Positions 8,704 to 17,767 of a DNA stretch of 64,000 bases are shown here, piece by piece. Positions within the stretch are counted from its first letter, which is position 1. Each line of letters starts with the position of its first letter. Under the pieces are notes generated by a model that was not told the DNA's origin, did no database searches, and saw only the letters and a list, made by a program, of their open reading frames with translations. The position numbers were made by a program, and so were the translations under genes. The stretch comes from Kroppenstedtia sanguinis (GTDB lineage Bacteria; Bacillota; Bacilli; Thermoactinomycetales; DSM-45169). The stretch lies in the NCBI RefSeq assembly GCF_050433445.1, contig NZ_JBNPXF010000017.1:6093-70092 (forward strand), read 5' to 3'.

Positions 8704-9530
8704 AGATCATCCACCAGCTCTTCCATCCCGGTGATCTCTTCCTTGATGGGCATGCCCCGGCGCCGAAGCCGTTCCTTTAATTCTGCTGCAATCGGCATCT
8801 CAAGGGACCAATTAGCCAACTGTTCCCCTTTGCGGAACAACTGAGCGGGGGGCCCGTCCCATTGGGATTCTCCCCCCACCAGAACCAACACCCGCTCTGC
8901 ACGATAAGCTTCTTGAGCGGAATGAGTGATATGGATGAGGGTGGTTCCTCTGCGATGAAGTTCCCCCATCACTTGCAGCACTTCCCGCCGCCCTAAGGGA
9001 TCCAGCATGGAAGTGGATTCATCGAAGATGATCACCTCCGGCTGCATGGCGATCACCCCGGCGATGGCTAGTCGTTGCTTCTGCCCCCCAGAGAGATGAT
9101 GAGGAGAAGCCTCCTCTAATCCCGTCAAACCCGTGCGTGCCAATACCTGACGGATCCGGAGCAACATCTGTTCCCGCGGGACCCCCAGATTTTCCATGCC
9201 AAAGGCCACATCATCCTTCACTGTCGTCCCCACGATCTGATTATCTGGATTTTGAAAAACCATCCCTACTTTGCGACGGATTTGCGACAAGTCCTGATCG
9301 TTTGTAGGGTCCAGTTCTCCTACGTGGACTTTCCCTACAACGGGAGTCAACAATCCGTTTAGCAGTTTAGCAAGGGTGGATTTCCCAGAGCCATTGGGTC
9401 CCATGACAGCCAGATATTCTCCAGGCTCCACCTGAAGATTCAATCCGGTGAGGATCCATTCCGGATCAATTCCTTCCCCCGGGGAATCATAATGAAAACC
9501 TACCCCGTCCAACTGCAGGATTGGCGCCAT
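8679..9530 (-). CDS. ecfA1: ECF transporter ATPase EcfA1
   Basis: The 283-residue ATPase carries Walker A GPNGSGKST, FQNPDNQIVGTTV, signature LSGGQKQRLA and Walker B IIFDESTSMLDP, the last being the EcfA1 form. It pairs with EcfA2 in the heterodimeric motor of the ECF transporter. The ATG at 9530 has GAGGTG 6 nt upstream; an in-frame GTG lies at 9539. It follows rplQ after an intrinsic terminator, so read-through or a separate promoter drives the set. Confidence 0.94.
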   Translation of the reverse strand: MAPILQLDGVGFHYDSPGEGIDPEWILTGLNLQVEPGEYLAVMGPNGSGKSTLAKLLNGLLTPVVGKVHVGELDPTNDQDLSQIRRKVGMVFQNPDNQIVGTTVKDDVAFGMENLGVPREQMLLRIRQVLARTGLTGLEEASPHHLSGGQKQRLAIAGVIAMQPEVIIFDESTSMLDPLGRREVLQVMGELHRRGTTLIHITHSAQEAYRAERVLVLVGGESQWDGPPAQLFRKGEQLANWSLEMPIAAELKERLRRRGMPIKEEITGMEELVDDLWTLLSKT

Positions 9531-9565
9531 CTTATCCACCTCAGGAACCTATATTTCTCCATAAA

Positions 9566-9605
9566 GAAAAAAGGGCAGATTTCAGGACCGGAACGATCCT
9601 GCCCT
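9566..9605 (-). terminator. Terminator-like structure after rplQ
   Basis: On the minus strand AGGGCAG pairs with CTGCCCT across an inner CAGGA/TCCTG hairpin and is followed by a T run. It would end or reduce transcription from the S10-spc-alpha cluster before ecfA1. Confidence 0.65.
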
Positions 9606-9633
9606 CTCCCTTTGTTCCAGAAAAATGATTTTC

Positions 9634-10023
9634 TTACTCCACTAATTCGAGATAAACCATTTCCGTTCCGTCCCCGCGGCGCGGCCCGATTTTAATGATG
9701 CGGGTATATCCACCGTTGCGCTCTTCATAACGGGGACCCACTTCATCAAACAACTTTTTCACTGCATCCACCTTTTCGTGGTTGTCCTGCTCTCCCTCCC
9801 GTTCCGTCCGGGAACGATTGTTACGAACAAAGGAGGCTGCCTGACGGCGAGCGTGGAGGTCGCCCCGTTTTGCCAGGGTAATCATTTTATCGGCAATGGA
9901 ACGAGCTTCCTTCGCTCTGGACTCAGTCGTTTCGATCCGCTCATGGATGATCAGGTCAGTCACGAGGTCACGAAGCAGAGCTTTCCGTGCACTTGAGTTG
10001 CGACCCAGCTTGGAGTATGCCAT
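9634..10023 (-). CDS. rplQ: 50S ribosomal protein L17
   Basis: The 129-residue L17 starts MAYSKLGRNSSARKALLRDL and contains HERIETTESRAKEARSIADKMITLAK, both diagnostic. The C-terminus YTRIIKIGPRRGDGTEMVYLELV is complete. It is the final gene of the ribosomal cluster and follows rpoA by about 30 bp. Confidence 0.97.
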   Translation of the reverse strand: MAYSKLGRNSSARKALLRDLVTDLIIHERIETTESRAKEARSIADKMITLAKRGDLHARRQAASFVRNNRSRTEREGEQDNHEKVDAVKKLFDEVGPRYEERNGGYTRIIKIGPRRGDGTEMVYLELVE

Positions 10024-10054
10024 GGATTTCCCCTCCCTCTTTTAGAGATTGCGA

Positions 10055-10999
10055 TCACTCATCGCTGCGCAGGGAGAGTCCCAATTCTGCGAGTTTCTCC
10101 TGCACTTCTTCCAGCGATTTACGCCCCAGATTGCGAACCTTCATCATGTCTTCTTCCGTCTTCTGTGTCAGCTCTTGGACGGTGTTGATGCCGGCCCGCT
10201 TGAGACAGTTGTAGGATCGGACGGAGAGATCCAGCTCTTCGATGGTCATTTCCATGACCTTCTCTTTTTTGTCTTCTTCTTTTTCCACCATGATTTCGGC
10301 GTCTTGGGCTTCTTCGGTCAGACCGACGAAGAGCATCAGATGTTCCGTCATGATTTTGGCGCCGAGGCTGACGGATTCGTCGGGATGAAGACTCCCGTCC
10401 GTCCATACCTCCAGCGTCAGTTTGTCGTAGTTGGTCACTTGGCCAACCCGAGTGTTTTCCACCTGATAGTTGACACGTTTGATGGGAGTATAGAGCGAGT
10501 CGATCGGGATCACCCCGATGGTCTGCTCCTCCCGTTTATTTCGATCCGCCGGCACATAACCCCGGCCGCGGTCAGCAGTCATACGGACGTGAAGGCGCCC
10601 ATCACTGGCTAAAGTGGCGATATGAAGATCCGGGTTAAGAATTTCCACATCGGAATCAGCCCGGATATCTCCGGCCTTCACATCCCCGCCACCCTCCACA
10701 TCAATCTCCAAGACTTTCTCTTCATCAGAGTGAATCTTGAGAGACAGATGCTTCAGATTGAGGATGATCTCCGTAACATCCTCCACCACCCCGGGAATTG
10801 TGGAAAACTCGTGCAGAACTCCGTCAATCTGGATCGAGGTGACTGCCGCACCAGGCAAAGATGACAGCAAGATGCGTCGGAGTGAATTGCCAAGGGTGGT
10901 GCCGTATCCGCGTTCCAAGGGTTCCACGACAAATTTTCCGTAGCGGCCGTCGTCGCCGATTTCCACGGTTTCAATTTTCGGCTTCTCGATTTCAATCAT
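10055..10999 (-). CDS. rpoA: DNA-directed RNA polymerase subunit alpha
   Basis: The 314-residue subunit has the N-terminal dimerisation domain (PLERGYGTTLGNSLRRILLSSLPG, about 27-50) and a C-terminal domain with helix-hairpin-helix elements (LDLSVRSYNCLKRAGI and VRNLGRKSLEEVQEKL) that contact UP elements and activators. The two domains are joined by an acidic, lysine-rich linker (about 228-243). The length is normal for Bacillales. It lies between rpsK and rplQ. Confidence 0.97.
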   Translation of the reverse strand: MIEIEKPKIETVEIGDDGRYGKFVVEPLERGYGTTLGNSLRRILLSSLPGAAVTSIQIDGVLHEFSTIPGVVEDVTEIILNLKHLSLKIHSDEEKVLEIDVEGGGDVKAGDIRADSDVEILNPDLHIATLASDGRLHVRMTADRGRGYVPADRNKREEQTIGVIPIDSLYTPIKRVNYQVENTRVGQVTNYDKLTLEVWTDGSLHPDESVSLGAKIMTEHLMLFVGLTEEAQDAEIMVEKEEDKKEKVMEMTIEELDLSVRSYNCLKRAGINTVQELTQKTEEDMMKVRNLGRKSLEEVQEKLAELGLSLRSDE

Positions 11000-11125
11000 A
11001 CGGTTTGAAACCCTCCTTCAGAACGTCGCATTCCGGGTGGTCTTCAGTCAATCGTGGTGAAAATCTATGCGTGTTCCCGGCCGATGGATCGTTGGGTAAA
11101 CCAACCAATAAATTTGTCCAGTACC

Positions 11126-11131
11126 ATTATA
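11126..11131 (-). promoter_or_regulatory. Possible internal promoter -10 upstream of rpoA
   Basis: TATAAT is present on the minus strand in the 189-bp rpsK-rpoA gap. The hexamer 17 bp upstream (GTTTAT) is a poor -35. The gap is the longest inside the alpha operon, so an extra promoter is plausible but not secure. Confidence 0.35.
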
Positions 11132-11188
11132 CACATAGTTCTACCAGTATAAACCAACGCCAATCCCGGAATCAACCCGCGTCACGCA

Positions 11189-11590
11189 TCAGACACGGCG
11201 ACGCTTTGGTGGGCGGCAACCGTTGTGGGGGATCGGGGTGACGTCTTTAATCAGACTGACTTCCAGCCCGGCAGCCTGCAGAGAACGGATCGCCGCTTCT
11301 CGACCGGCCCCCGGTCCTTTTACCGTCACTTCGACGCTTTTTAAGCCGTGCTCCATCGCTTCTTTGGCAGCGGCTTCCGCAGCCATCTGTGCAGCAAAGG
11401 GTGTACTCTTGCGAGATCCTTTGAAACCGAGAGTGCCAGAGCTAGCCCAGGAGATGGTGTTCCCCCGCCGATCCGTGATGGTCACAATCGTGTTGTTGAA
11501 GGTGGAGCGGATATGCACCGCGCCCGATTCAATATTTTTACGTGCACGGCGTTTCACGCGCTGGTTCGTTGTCCGTTTCTTAGCAGCCAT
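11189..11590 (-). CDS. rpsK: 30S ribosomal protein S11
   Basis: The 133-residue S11 has HIRSTFNNTIVTITD, the GSRKSTPFAAQMAAE segment, and the C-terminal TPIPHNGCRPPKRRRV that lines the platform of the small subunit. It follows rpsM and precedes rpoA as in all Bacillales. Confidence 0.97.
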   Translation of the reverse strand: MAAKKRTTNQRVKRRARKNIESGAVHIRSTFNNTIVTITDRRGNTISWASSGTLGFKGSRKSTPFAAQMAAEAAAKEAMEHGLKSVEVTVKGPGAGREAAIRSLQAAGLEVSLIKDVTPIPHNGCRPPKRRRV

Positions 11591-11611
11591 TCTTCTCCCT
11601 CCTTACCTCGG

Positions 11612-11980
11612 TTATTTTTTCTTGTTGGCGACTGTCCGACGGGGACCTTTACGGGTCCGCGCGTTGGTTTTGCTCTTCTGACCCCGGACTGGCAGTCCAC
11701 GGCGGTGGCGGATTCCACGGTAGGAACCGATCTCTACCAGCCGCTTGATGTTGAGGGCGACTTCACGGCGCAAGTCCCCTTCCACCACCAGATTTTTGTC
11801 AATGGTGCTACGAAGCTTAGAAACTTCATCTTCCGTCAGATCACGGACCCGAGTGTCAGGGTTGATCTCGGTTTCCTTCAGGATTTCTTTGGCACGAGAA
11901 CGACCGATCCCGAAGATGTAGGTCAACGCTACTTCCACTCGCTTGTCGCGGGGGAGGTCAATACCCGAAATACGAGCCAA
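11612..11980 (-). CDS. rpsM: 30S ribosomal protein S13
   Basis: The 122-residue S13 begins ARISGIDLPRDKRVEVALTYIFGIG, with the helix-two-turn-helix core SYRGIRHRRGLPVRGQ and a basic tail ending in KKK. The start codon is TTG with GGAGG 9 nt upstream. It follows rpmJ closely. Confidence 0.97.
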   Translation of the reverse strand: MARISGIDLPRDKRVEVALTYIFGIGRSRAKEILKETEINPDTRVRDLTEDEVSKLRSTIDKNLVVEGDLRREVALNIKRLVEIGSYRGIRHRRGLPVRGQKSKTNARTRKGPRRTVANKKK

Positions 11981-11998
11981 TGGTGAACACCTCCTATC

Positions 11999-12112
11999 TT
12001 ATCCTTGTCTTTGTTTGTGTTTGGGGTTTTCACAGATTACCATAACGGTTCCTTTTCTGCGAATCACTTTGCATTTTTCGCAGATCGGCTTGACCGAAGG
12101 ACGTACTTTCAT
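11999..12112 (-). CDS. rpmJ: 50S ribosomal protein L36 (zinc-ribbon form)
   Basis: A 37-residue frame reads MKVRPSVKPICEKCKVIRRK and continues to a C-terminal KHKQRQG. Cysteines at 11, 14 and 27 and the histidine at 32 form the zinc site of the C+ type. It has a GGAGG ribosome site and sits in its standard place between infA and rpsM. Confidence 0.97.
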   Translation of the reverse strand: MKVRPSVKPICEKCKVIRRKGTVMVICENPKHKQRQG

Positions 12113-12211
12113 CTCGTATCCCTCCTGTTTCCACTCGGTGTCAGTTCTCCGGTAACAAATCCGGATTTCAATTTGGATCGGTGCGACATCCGAGGGGACC
12201 CATCCGGGCCA

Positions 12212-12430
12212 TCACTTATAGCGGTAGGTGATCCGGCCGCGGCTTAAGTCATACGGGGAGAGCTGGACCGTCACTCGGTCCCCCGGCAGAATCCGGATAA
12301 AGTGCATACGGATTTTCCCAGAAACGTGGGCGAGGACTTTATGACCGTTATCCAGTTCCACTCGGAACATCGCATTAGGCAAAGGTTCGATGATCTTGCC
12401 TTCCACTTCGATCACATCTTCTTTGGCCAT
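12212..12430 (-). CDS. infA: Translation initiation factor IF-1
   Basis: The 72-residue OB-fold protein begins AKEDVIEVEGKIIEPLPNAMFRVEL and ends LSRGRITYRYK, both typical. IF-1 blocks the ribosomal A site during initiation. It is located between a KOW-domain gene and rpmJ. Confidence 0.97.
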   Translation of the reverse strand: MAKEDVIEVEGKIIEPLPNAMFRVELDNGHKVLAHVSGKIRMHFIRILPGDRVTVQLSPYDLSRGRITYRYK

Positions 12431-12434
12431 TGAC

Positions 12435-12743
12435 TCACTCTCCTTTTCTCCGCTCCTGCCGGAGCAGGTATTGGTTCAAGGCGTAGCGTATTTTGGCGTT
12501 GTCGGCCCGACCATCCTTTTCCAAGGAATTCGCTACTTCCCGGGCGATGTAGTGGGTGAGTTGGATATGCTTGATATTCTTCTTTTTCGCCTGGCCGACC
12601 TTCCGTTTATCCCCGTCCACCAACAGGACGAAGTGGGGTTCAACCACGCCGATCACCACTGCATATCTCCCCGCCTCACGACCCCTTAACACCTGGACCA
12701 CCTGTCCTTTTTGAGGTCGGGTTTCGGCATCCATCGCATCCAT
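12435..12743 (-). CDS. KOW-domain RNA-binding protein, L14e-like (YbzG family)
   Basis: The 102-residue protein has an N-terminal KOW motif (GQVVQVLRGREAGRYAVVIG) and a basic stretch GQAKKKNIKHIQLT. Members of this family, annotated as L14e/L6e/L27e-like, lie between map and infA in Bacillales; their role at the ribosome is not firmly established. The ATG at 12743 is spaced 7 nt from AGGTG; an adjacent GTG at 12746 is the alternative. Confidence 0.85.
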   Translation of the reverse strand: MDAMDAETRPQKGQVVQVLRGREAGRYAVVIGVVEPHFVLLVDGDKRKVGQAKKKNIKHIQLTHYIAREVANSLEKDGRADNAKIRYALNQYLLRQERRKGE

Positions 12744-12756
12744 CACCCTTCACCTT

Positions 12757-13503
12757 TCACGCTGTGGTCAATATTTCGTGGCCTTGATCCGTGATCGCGA
12801 TGGTGTGTTCAAAGTGGGCACACAGGGAACCGTCCTGTGTGATGACGGTCCAGTTGTCAGCCAACGTTCGCACATAACGCTTGCCTGCGTTCACCATCGG
12901 TTCAACGGCCAGGGTCATTCCCGGTTTCAAGCGGGGACCCTTCCCCGGAGGCCCGAAATTGGGGACATTGGGTTCTTCATGTAGCTCTTGGCCGACACCA
13001 TGACCCACATACTCCCGGACTATGGAGAACCCAGCAGTTTCGGCAACAGTTTGGACGGCATGGGCGATATCTCCGATCCGGTTCTCCGGCTTCGCCTGCT
13101 CCAGACCCGCATAGAGAGACTGCTCCGTCACTTCCAAAAGACGGGCCGCCTCTTCGGAAATATTCCCGACGGGATAGGTCCAGGCTGAATCCCCGTGATA
13201 ACCATCCAAGCAAGCTCCGATATCCAGGCTGATCAGATCCCCGTCCTGCAAAACCCGATCCCCAGGAATTCCATGCACCAGCTCTTCGTTCACCGAAGCA
13301 CAGATGCTCCCTTTAAACCCGTTATATCCCTTGAAGGAAGGCGTGGCCCCATGCTTGCGGATAAACTTCTCCGCCAGTCGGTCCAACTCCCGGGTGGTCA
13401 CTCCTGGCCGGATGGCCTCCTTTAGCATCTGGTGCGTCTCGTAGACGATACGTCCTGCTTTACGCATGCGCTCCAATTCTTTTGCAGATTTTAGGATGAT
13501 CAT
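12757..13503 (-). CDS. map: Type I methionine aminopeptidase
   Basis: The 248-residue enzyme removes the initiator methionine. The metal ligands are visible as D94, D105, H168 (in YVGHGVGQELHEEP), E201 (in LAVEPM) and E232. It lacks the N-terminal zinc-finger extension. Its ATG overlaps the adk stop (ATGA), so the two are coupled. Confidence 0.96.
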   Translation of the reverse strand: MIILKSAKELERMRKAGRIVYETHQMLKEAIRPGVTTRELDRLAEKFIRKHGATPSFKGYNGFKGSICASVNEELVHGIPGDRVLQDGDLISLDIGACLDGYHGDSAWTYPVGNISEEAARLLEVTEQSLYAGLEQAKPENRIGDIAHAVQTVAETAGFSIVREYVGHGVGQELHEEPNVPNFGPPGKGPRLKPGMTLAVEPMVNAGKRYVRTLADNWTVITQDGSLCAHFEHTIAITDQGHEILTTA

Positions 13504-14153
13504 CGAATGGCTCCCCTGAGTACCTTTAGAATCGATTCAGTCACCTTGTCAATGGGCTGTGCTCCGTCAATCCTACGGAGATTCCCCTCGGATTGATAGT
13601 AATCCACCAGTTCCCGGGTTTTTCCCAAGTTGACTTCCAACCGTTTGGCCACCGTCTCTTCCCGATCATCATCCCGTTGATAGAGAGAACCACCACAACG
13701 GTCACAAATCCCATCCTGTTTTGGCGGATCGAACACTGCATGGTAAGTGGTACCACATTCGCTGCAGATCCGGCGCCCGGTCAACCGTTTCAACAGTTCA
13801 GCTTCCGCCACCTCAATGTACAGAACATGATCCAGGGAGCGGCCCAACTCTTTCAATGTTTCGTCCAGAGCTTCAGCTTGGGGGACCGTGCGGGGAAATC
13901 CGTCTAATAGAAAACCCTCGGCACAATCAGCTTTGCCTAACCGCTCCTTCACAATACCGATCGTGACCCGGTCAGGAACCAACTGGCCCTCATCCATGTA
14001 TTTCTTGGCTTCCAGTCCCAGCGGCGTCCCCTCCTTCACCGCCTGTCGGAAGATGTCCCCTGTGGAAATGTGCGGGATATGAAGCTCTGCGGTGATTCGG
14101 TCCGCCTGAGTTCCTTTCCCAGCACCGGGCAATCCCATGAGCACGATATTCAA
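13500..14153 (-). CDS. adk: Adenylate kinase, zinc-type LID
   Basis: The 217-residue enzyme interconverts ATP + AMP and 2 ADP. The P-loop GLPGAGKGT is at about 7-15, DGFPR at about 84-88. Four cysteines (130, 133, 150, 153) form the structural zinc site in the LID, as in Bacillus and Geobacillus enzymes. TTG start with GGAGGG 7 nt upstream. It lies between secY and map. Confidence 0.96.
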   Translation of the reverse strand: MNIVLMGLPGAGKGTQADRITAELHIPHISTGDIFRQAVKEGTPLGLEAKKYMDEGQLVPDRVTIGIVKERLGKADCAEGFLLDGFPRTVPQAEALDETLKELGRSLDHVLYIEVAEAELLKRLTGRRICSECGTTYHAVFDPPKQDGICDRCGGSLYQRDDDREETVAKRLEVNLGKTRELVDYYQSEGNLRRIDGAQPIDKVTESILKVLRGAIR

Positions 14154-14293
14154 ATCTCATCCCTCCCGGTGATTCGCAGGCTATGAACGGATCCAGCCTT
14201 CCGGCACAGATGAGGCTCGATGATCCACCCGCGAATCGGCTGCGTGATGAAGGGTCCGGTGAGGATGCCCCTTTGGATCAGCCGGGACCCCGA

Positions 14294-15607
14294 TCACTTG
14301 ATAAAGCCTTTGTAGTGCCGTTTAATCAGCTGGCTCTCAATGGTCTTCATCGTCTCCAGAGCAACCCCCACCACGATCAGCAGAGAGGTTCCACCGATCT
14401 GCACGGATTGCGGCAAGCCTGCCAGACTGGTGAAAAAGACGGGCAAAATGGAGACGGCAGCCAGGAAGAGCGCCCCAGCCAAGGTGATGCGGTTCATGAT
14501 TCTGGTCAAATAGACCGAGGTGTTCTTACCCGGACGAATGCCGGGGATATACCCCCCGTTTTTCTTCATCTGATCCGCCAATTGCACCGGATTGATCTGC
14601 ACAAAAGTGTAGAAGTAGGTGAATCCGATGATCAGGAAGACATAAATGACCATGCCCAGCGGTGCATTAAAACTCAAATTGGTAACGATCCAATCCGCCA
14701 CCGCATTACCGCTCCAGAAGCTAGCAATCGTAGATGGGAAGATCAACAGCGACATGGCAAAGATCACAGGGATCACGCCAGCGGCATTCACTTTCATCGG
14801 AATGTGAGTGGATTGTCCGCCAAACATCTTACGACCCACCACACGCTTGGCATACTGCACAGGAATCTTGCGAACTCCTTGCTGGATGAAGATCACACCT
14901 GCCACGATCAGAATCAACACAGCCAGAATCAGAACCAATTTCACGATGCTGAGGAAGATTTCGTCCCCGGCATTGGCAAACATGGTTTCATAGATCTGAG
15001 TTGCAGCCGGCGGAATCCCGGCGATAATCCCGGCAAAGATCAGGATGGAGATCCCGTTTCCAATCCCTTTATCCGTGATCTGTTCACCCAACCACATCAA
15101 GAAGGCCGTTCCTGCAGTCAAGGTGAGGGAGATCAGAGCATAAGTGGCAAAGGTGGGGTTGTCGATAAAACTAATCCCAAAACCGGCACCCGCCCGGTCA
15201 AAACCGATGGTGAGACCGATCGACTGGATCAGCCCCAGAATCACAGTTCCATAGCGGGTGACCCGGGCCAGCTTGCGCCTTCCCGCTTCCCCTTCTTTAG
15301 CCCACTGTGCAAACTTGGGGATGACATCCATGCTTAACAGTTGCACGATAATCGATGCCGTAATATAAGGCATAATCCCCATGGCAAAGATAGAGAAGTT
15401 GAGAAAGGCCCCACCGGAAAAGGTGTTGATCAAACCGAAAACACCACTGCCTGCACTCTGTTCTGCCAGCATCTTCAGAGCGTCATTATTGGTATTTGGC
15501 ACCGGGATGTAGCTACCGATCCGAAAAACCACCAGCATCGCCAGGGTAAACAGGATCCGGCGCCGAAGATCCTCCACTTTGAAGATGTTGCTCACGGTTT
15601 GAAACAT
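14294..15607 (-). CDS. secY: Protein translocase subunit SecY
   Basis: The 437-residue protein has the ten membrane segments of SecY; it begins MFQTVSNIFKVEDLRRRILF and contains NPVQLADQMKKNGGYIPGIRPG in the large cytosolic loops, ending with SQLIKRHYKGFIK. It forms the Sec channel with SecE (encoded at 42066) and SecG. Its ATG overlaps the rplO stop by 1 bp in the usual ATGA arrangement. Confidence 0.97.
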   Translation of the reverse strand: MFQTVSNIFKVEDLRRRILFTLAMLVVFRIGSYIPVPNTNNDALKMLAEQSAGSGVFGLINTFSGGAFLNFSIFAMGIMPYITASIIVQLLSMDVIPKFAQWAKEGEAGRRKLARVTRYGTVILGLIQSIGLTIGFDRAGAGFGISFIDNPTFATYALISLTLTAGTAFLMWLGEQITDKGIGNGISILIFAGIIAGIPPAATQIYETMFANAGDEIFLSIVKLVLILAVLILIVAGVIFIQQGVRKIPVQYAKRVVGRKMFGGQSTHIPMKVNAAGVIPVIFAMSLLIFPSTIASFWSGNAVADWIVTNLSFNAPLGMVIYVFLIIGFTYFYTFVQINPVQLADQMKKNGGYIPGIRPGKNTSVYLTRIMNRITLAGALFLAAVSILPVFFTSLAGLPQSVQIGGTSLLIVVGVALETMKTIESQLIKRHYKGFIK

Positions 15608-16050
15608 CAGAGCACCTCCGTCGTGCCTCCGGCATTCGCAATTTTTTCTTGCGCGCTCTTAGAGAACTTGTGGGCCTTCACCGTCAATTTCACCTTGAGG
15701 TCTCCATTGGCCAACACTTTCAAACCGTCCTTCAGGTTCTTCACCACACCCATCTCCTGTAACAGTTCCGGGGTGACCACAGTCCCCTCTTCAAACCGGT
15801 TCAGAGTCTCCAGATTCACCAAGGCATACTCCTTGCGGTTGATGTTGGTGAATCCACGTTTGGGTAGACGGCGATAAATCGGATTTTGTCCCCCTTCAAA
15901 GCCAGGGCGAACTCCGCCACCGCTACGAGCCTTCTGACCTTTTTGCCCGCGACCGGAGGTTTTACCGTTTCCCGAAGACATGCCACGACCCACACGGTTT
16001 CTCTCTTTCCGAGAACCCGGGGCCGGTTTCAGTTCGTGAAGTTTCAACAT
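15607..16050 (-). CDS. rplO: 50S ribosomal protein L15
   Basis: The 147-residue protein contains the L15 signature KERNRVGRGMSSGNGKTSGRG and the RLPKRGF motif. The ATG at 16050 follows GGAGG by 5 nt; a GTG two codons upstream is too close to the ribosome site. The stop overlaps the secY start. Confidence 0.96.
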   Translation of the reverse strand: MLKLHELKPAPGSRKERNRVGRGMSSGNGKTSGRGQKGQKARSGGGVRPGFEGGQNPIYRRLPKRGFTNINRKEYALVNLETLNRFEEGTVVTPELLQEMGVVKNLKDGLKVLANGDLKVKLTVKAHKFSKSAQEKIANAGGTTEVL

Positions 16051-16090
16051 AGACACCTCCTCTTGTCAGCTCTTTAAAAAAGAGGTTTCG

Positions 16091-16279
16091 TCACTCCTGT
16101 ACTTCTTTCACCTCAACCAGGTGTTTCACCTTTTCGATCATCCCGCGAATAGCAGGATTGTCGTTTTGAATGACGGTCTGTTCCCGTTTCTTGAATCCCA
16201 GGGTCTGAAGGGTGACCCGTTGAGGTTCCGAACGACCGATCATACTACGTTTGAGGGTGATAGCCAGTTTTTTCGCCAC
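16091..16279 (-). CDS. rpmD: 50S ribosomal protein L30
   Basis: The 62-residue L30 reads AKKLAITLKRSMIGR from the second residue. The GTG at 16279 is preferred: GGAGGG lies 6 nt from it but touches the ATG at 16285. The product starts at the same point as the Bacillus protein with this choice. Confidence 0.95.
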   Translation of the reverse strand: MAKKLAITLKRSMIGRSEPQRVTLQTLGFKKREQTVIQNDNPAIRGMIEKVKHLVEVKEVQE

Positions 16280-16291
16280 GGTCATCCCTCC

Positions 16292-16789
16292 TTATCCCAG
16301 TAACTCTTCCAAGGTTTTACCGCGCAGTTTCGCGACATCCTCGGGCTTTTTCATATTTTGAATCCCATTGAGAGTGGCGCGAACCATGTTGATCGGGTTG
16401 TTAGAACCCGTCGATTTGGTCAGGATGTCACCCACACCGGCCACAGTCAACACGTCACGCACTGCACCACCGGCAATTACACCGGTACCTTCGGTGGCGG
16501 GGAGCATCAAAACGCGACCCGCTCCATAGCGACCAATCACTTCATGAGGGATCGTCGTCTCCTGAAGGGGCACATGGATCATGTCTTTCTTAGCCACTTC
16601 CACACCTTTGCGGATCGCTTCCGGCACTTCAGCAGCTTTGCCGATCCCTACGCCCACTTTGCCTTTGCCGTCCCCGACGACTACCAAGGCACTAAAGCTG
16701 AAGCGGCGTCCGCCTTTCACCACCTTGGCCACACGGTTGATGCTGACAACTTTCTCCAGCATGTCGTCTTTGGGATGATCGTTGCGCAT
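16292..16789 (-). CDS. rpsE: 30S ribosomal protein S5
   Basis: The 165-residue S5 has RVAKVVKGGRRFSFSALVVVGD, the double-stranded-RNA-binding segment, and GTGVIAGGAVRDVLTVAGV. The residues around the first motif are wild type with respect to spectinomycin-resistance positions as far as I can judge. ATG at 16789 has GGAGG 7 nt upstream. Confidence 0.96.
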   Translation of the reverse strand: MRNDHPKDDMLEKVVSINRVAKVVKGGRRFSFSALVVVGDGKGKVGVGIGKAAEVPEAIRKGVEVAKKDMIHVPLQETTIPHEVIGRYGAGRVLMLPATEGTGVIAGGAVRDVLTVAGVGDILTKSTGSNNPINMVRATLNGIQNMKKPEDVAKLRGKTLEELLG

Positions 16790-16806
16790 GCTTCTACCTC
16801 CTTTGC

Positions 16807-17175
16807 TCAAAACTTGAGACCTCCTTCGCGGGCCCCTTCCGCCAGAGCCTTGATCCGTCCGTGGTAAAGATAACCCCCACGGTCGAAGATCACTTGATCG
16901 ATTCCTTTTTCACTAGCCCGCTTGGCAACCAATTCGCCCACTTTACGAGCCGCTTCCACGTTGCCGCCGTGAATCCCCTTGGATTTCACTTCAGCATCCT
17001 GAGTGGAAGCTGAAACCAAGGTGTTCCCTTGGGCGTCGTCGATTACTTGAGCATAAATGTTGTTGGAGGAACGGAACACGTTCAGGCGGGGGCGATCCGG
17101 GGTACCCACAACTTTTCTCCGCACCCGGACGTGACGCCGCTTCCGGTTCTTGTTCCGGTCAGGCTTCTGGATCAT
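16807..17175 (-). CDS. rplR: 50S ribosomal protein L18
   Basis: The 122-residue 5S-rRNA-binding protein has a basic N-terminus (KNRKRRHVRVRRKV) and the C-terminal FDRGGYLYHGRIKALAEGAREGGL. It is between rplF and rpsE in the spc operon. Confidence 0.96.
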   Translation of the reverse strand: MIQKPDRNKNRKRRHVRVRRKVVGTPDRPRLNVFRSSNNIYAQVIDDAQGNTLVSASTQDAEVKSKGIHGGNVEAARKVGELVAKRASEKGIDQVIFDRGGYLYHGRIKALAEGAREGGLKF

Positions 17176-17202
17176 GCCGCATTCACTCCTTTCCAGTCAA
17201 CA

Positions 17203-17739
17203 TTACTTACCGGTTTTCCCCTCTTTGCGACGGATGCGCTCATCGATGTACTTGATCCCTTTTCCTTTGTAAGGTTCGGGTTCACGATGGGCACGGATAT
17301 TGGCGGCTTGAGCACCCACCTTTTCCTTGTCAATCCCCTTCACCACTATTTGGGTCTGGGAAGGCACATCCAGATCAACACCATCGATCGGGTCTACTTC
17401 CACCGGATGGGAGTAGCCCACGTTGAGAACCACTTTGTTCCCTTTCTTCTGGGCCCGATAGCCCACCCCGACCAGTTCCAGGGTCTTGCTAAAACCATTG
17501 GTGACCCCTTCTACCATGTTAGCGATCAAACTCCGGACTGTACCGTGCAGTGCCCGGTGTTTCCGATGGTCGCTTGGGCGTTCCACGATCACTTGGTTCT
17601 CTTCCACTTTAATGTTGATTTCTGGGTTCAATACACGGGTCAACGTCCCCTTGGGACCTTTGACCGTCACTTCGGTACCGTTCACTTTTACTTCCACCCC
17701 GTTGGGGATGGAGATCGGTTTCCGACCGATACGTGACAT
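17203..17739 (-). CDS. rplF: 50S ribosomal protein L6
   Basis: The 178-residue protein starts MSRIGRKPISIPNGVEV and has the C-terminal PEPYKGKGIKYIDE motif of L6. A frame opens further upstream to 17802 inside rpsH, but GAGGTG correctly spaced before 17739 and family length support the shorter start. Confidence 0.96.
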   Translation of the reverse strand: MSRIGRKPISIPNGVEVKVNGTEVTVKGPKGTLTRVLNPEINIKVEENQVIVERPSDHRKHRALHGTVRSLIANMVEGVTNGFSKTLELVGVGYRAQKKGNKVVLNVGYSHPVEVDPIDGVDLDVPSQTQIVVKGIDKEKVGAQAANIRAHREPEPYKGKGIKYIDERIRRKEGKTGK

Positions 17740-17767
17740 CTCGTTCACCTCCGTCCGTATGCAGTAC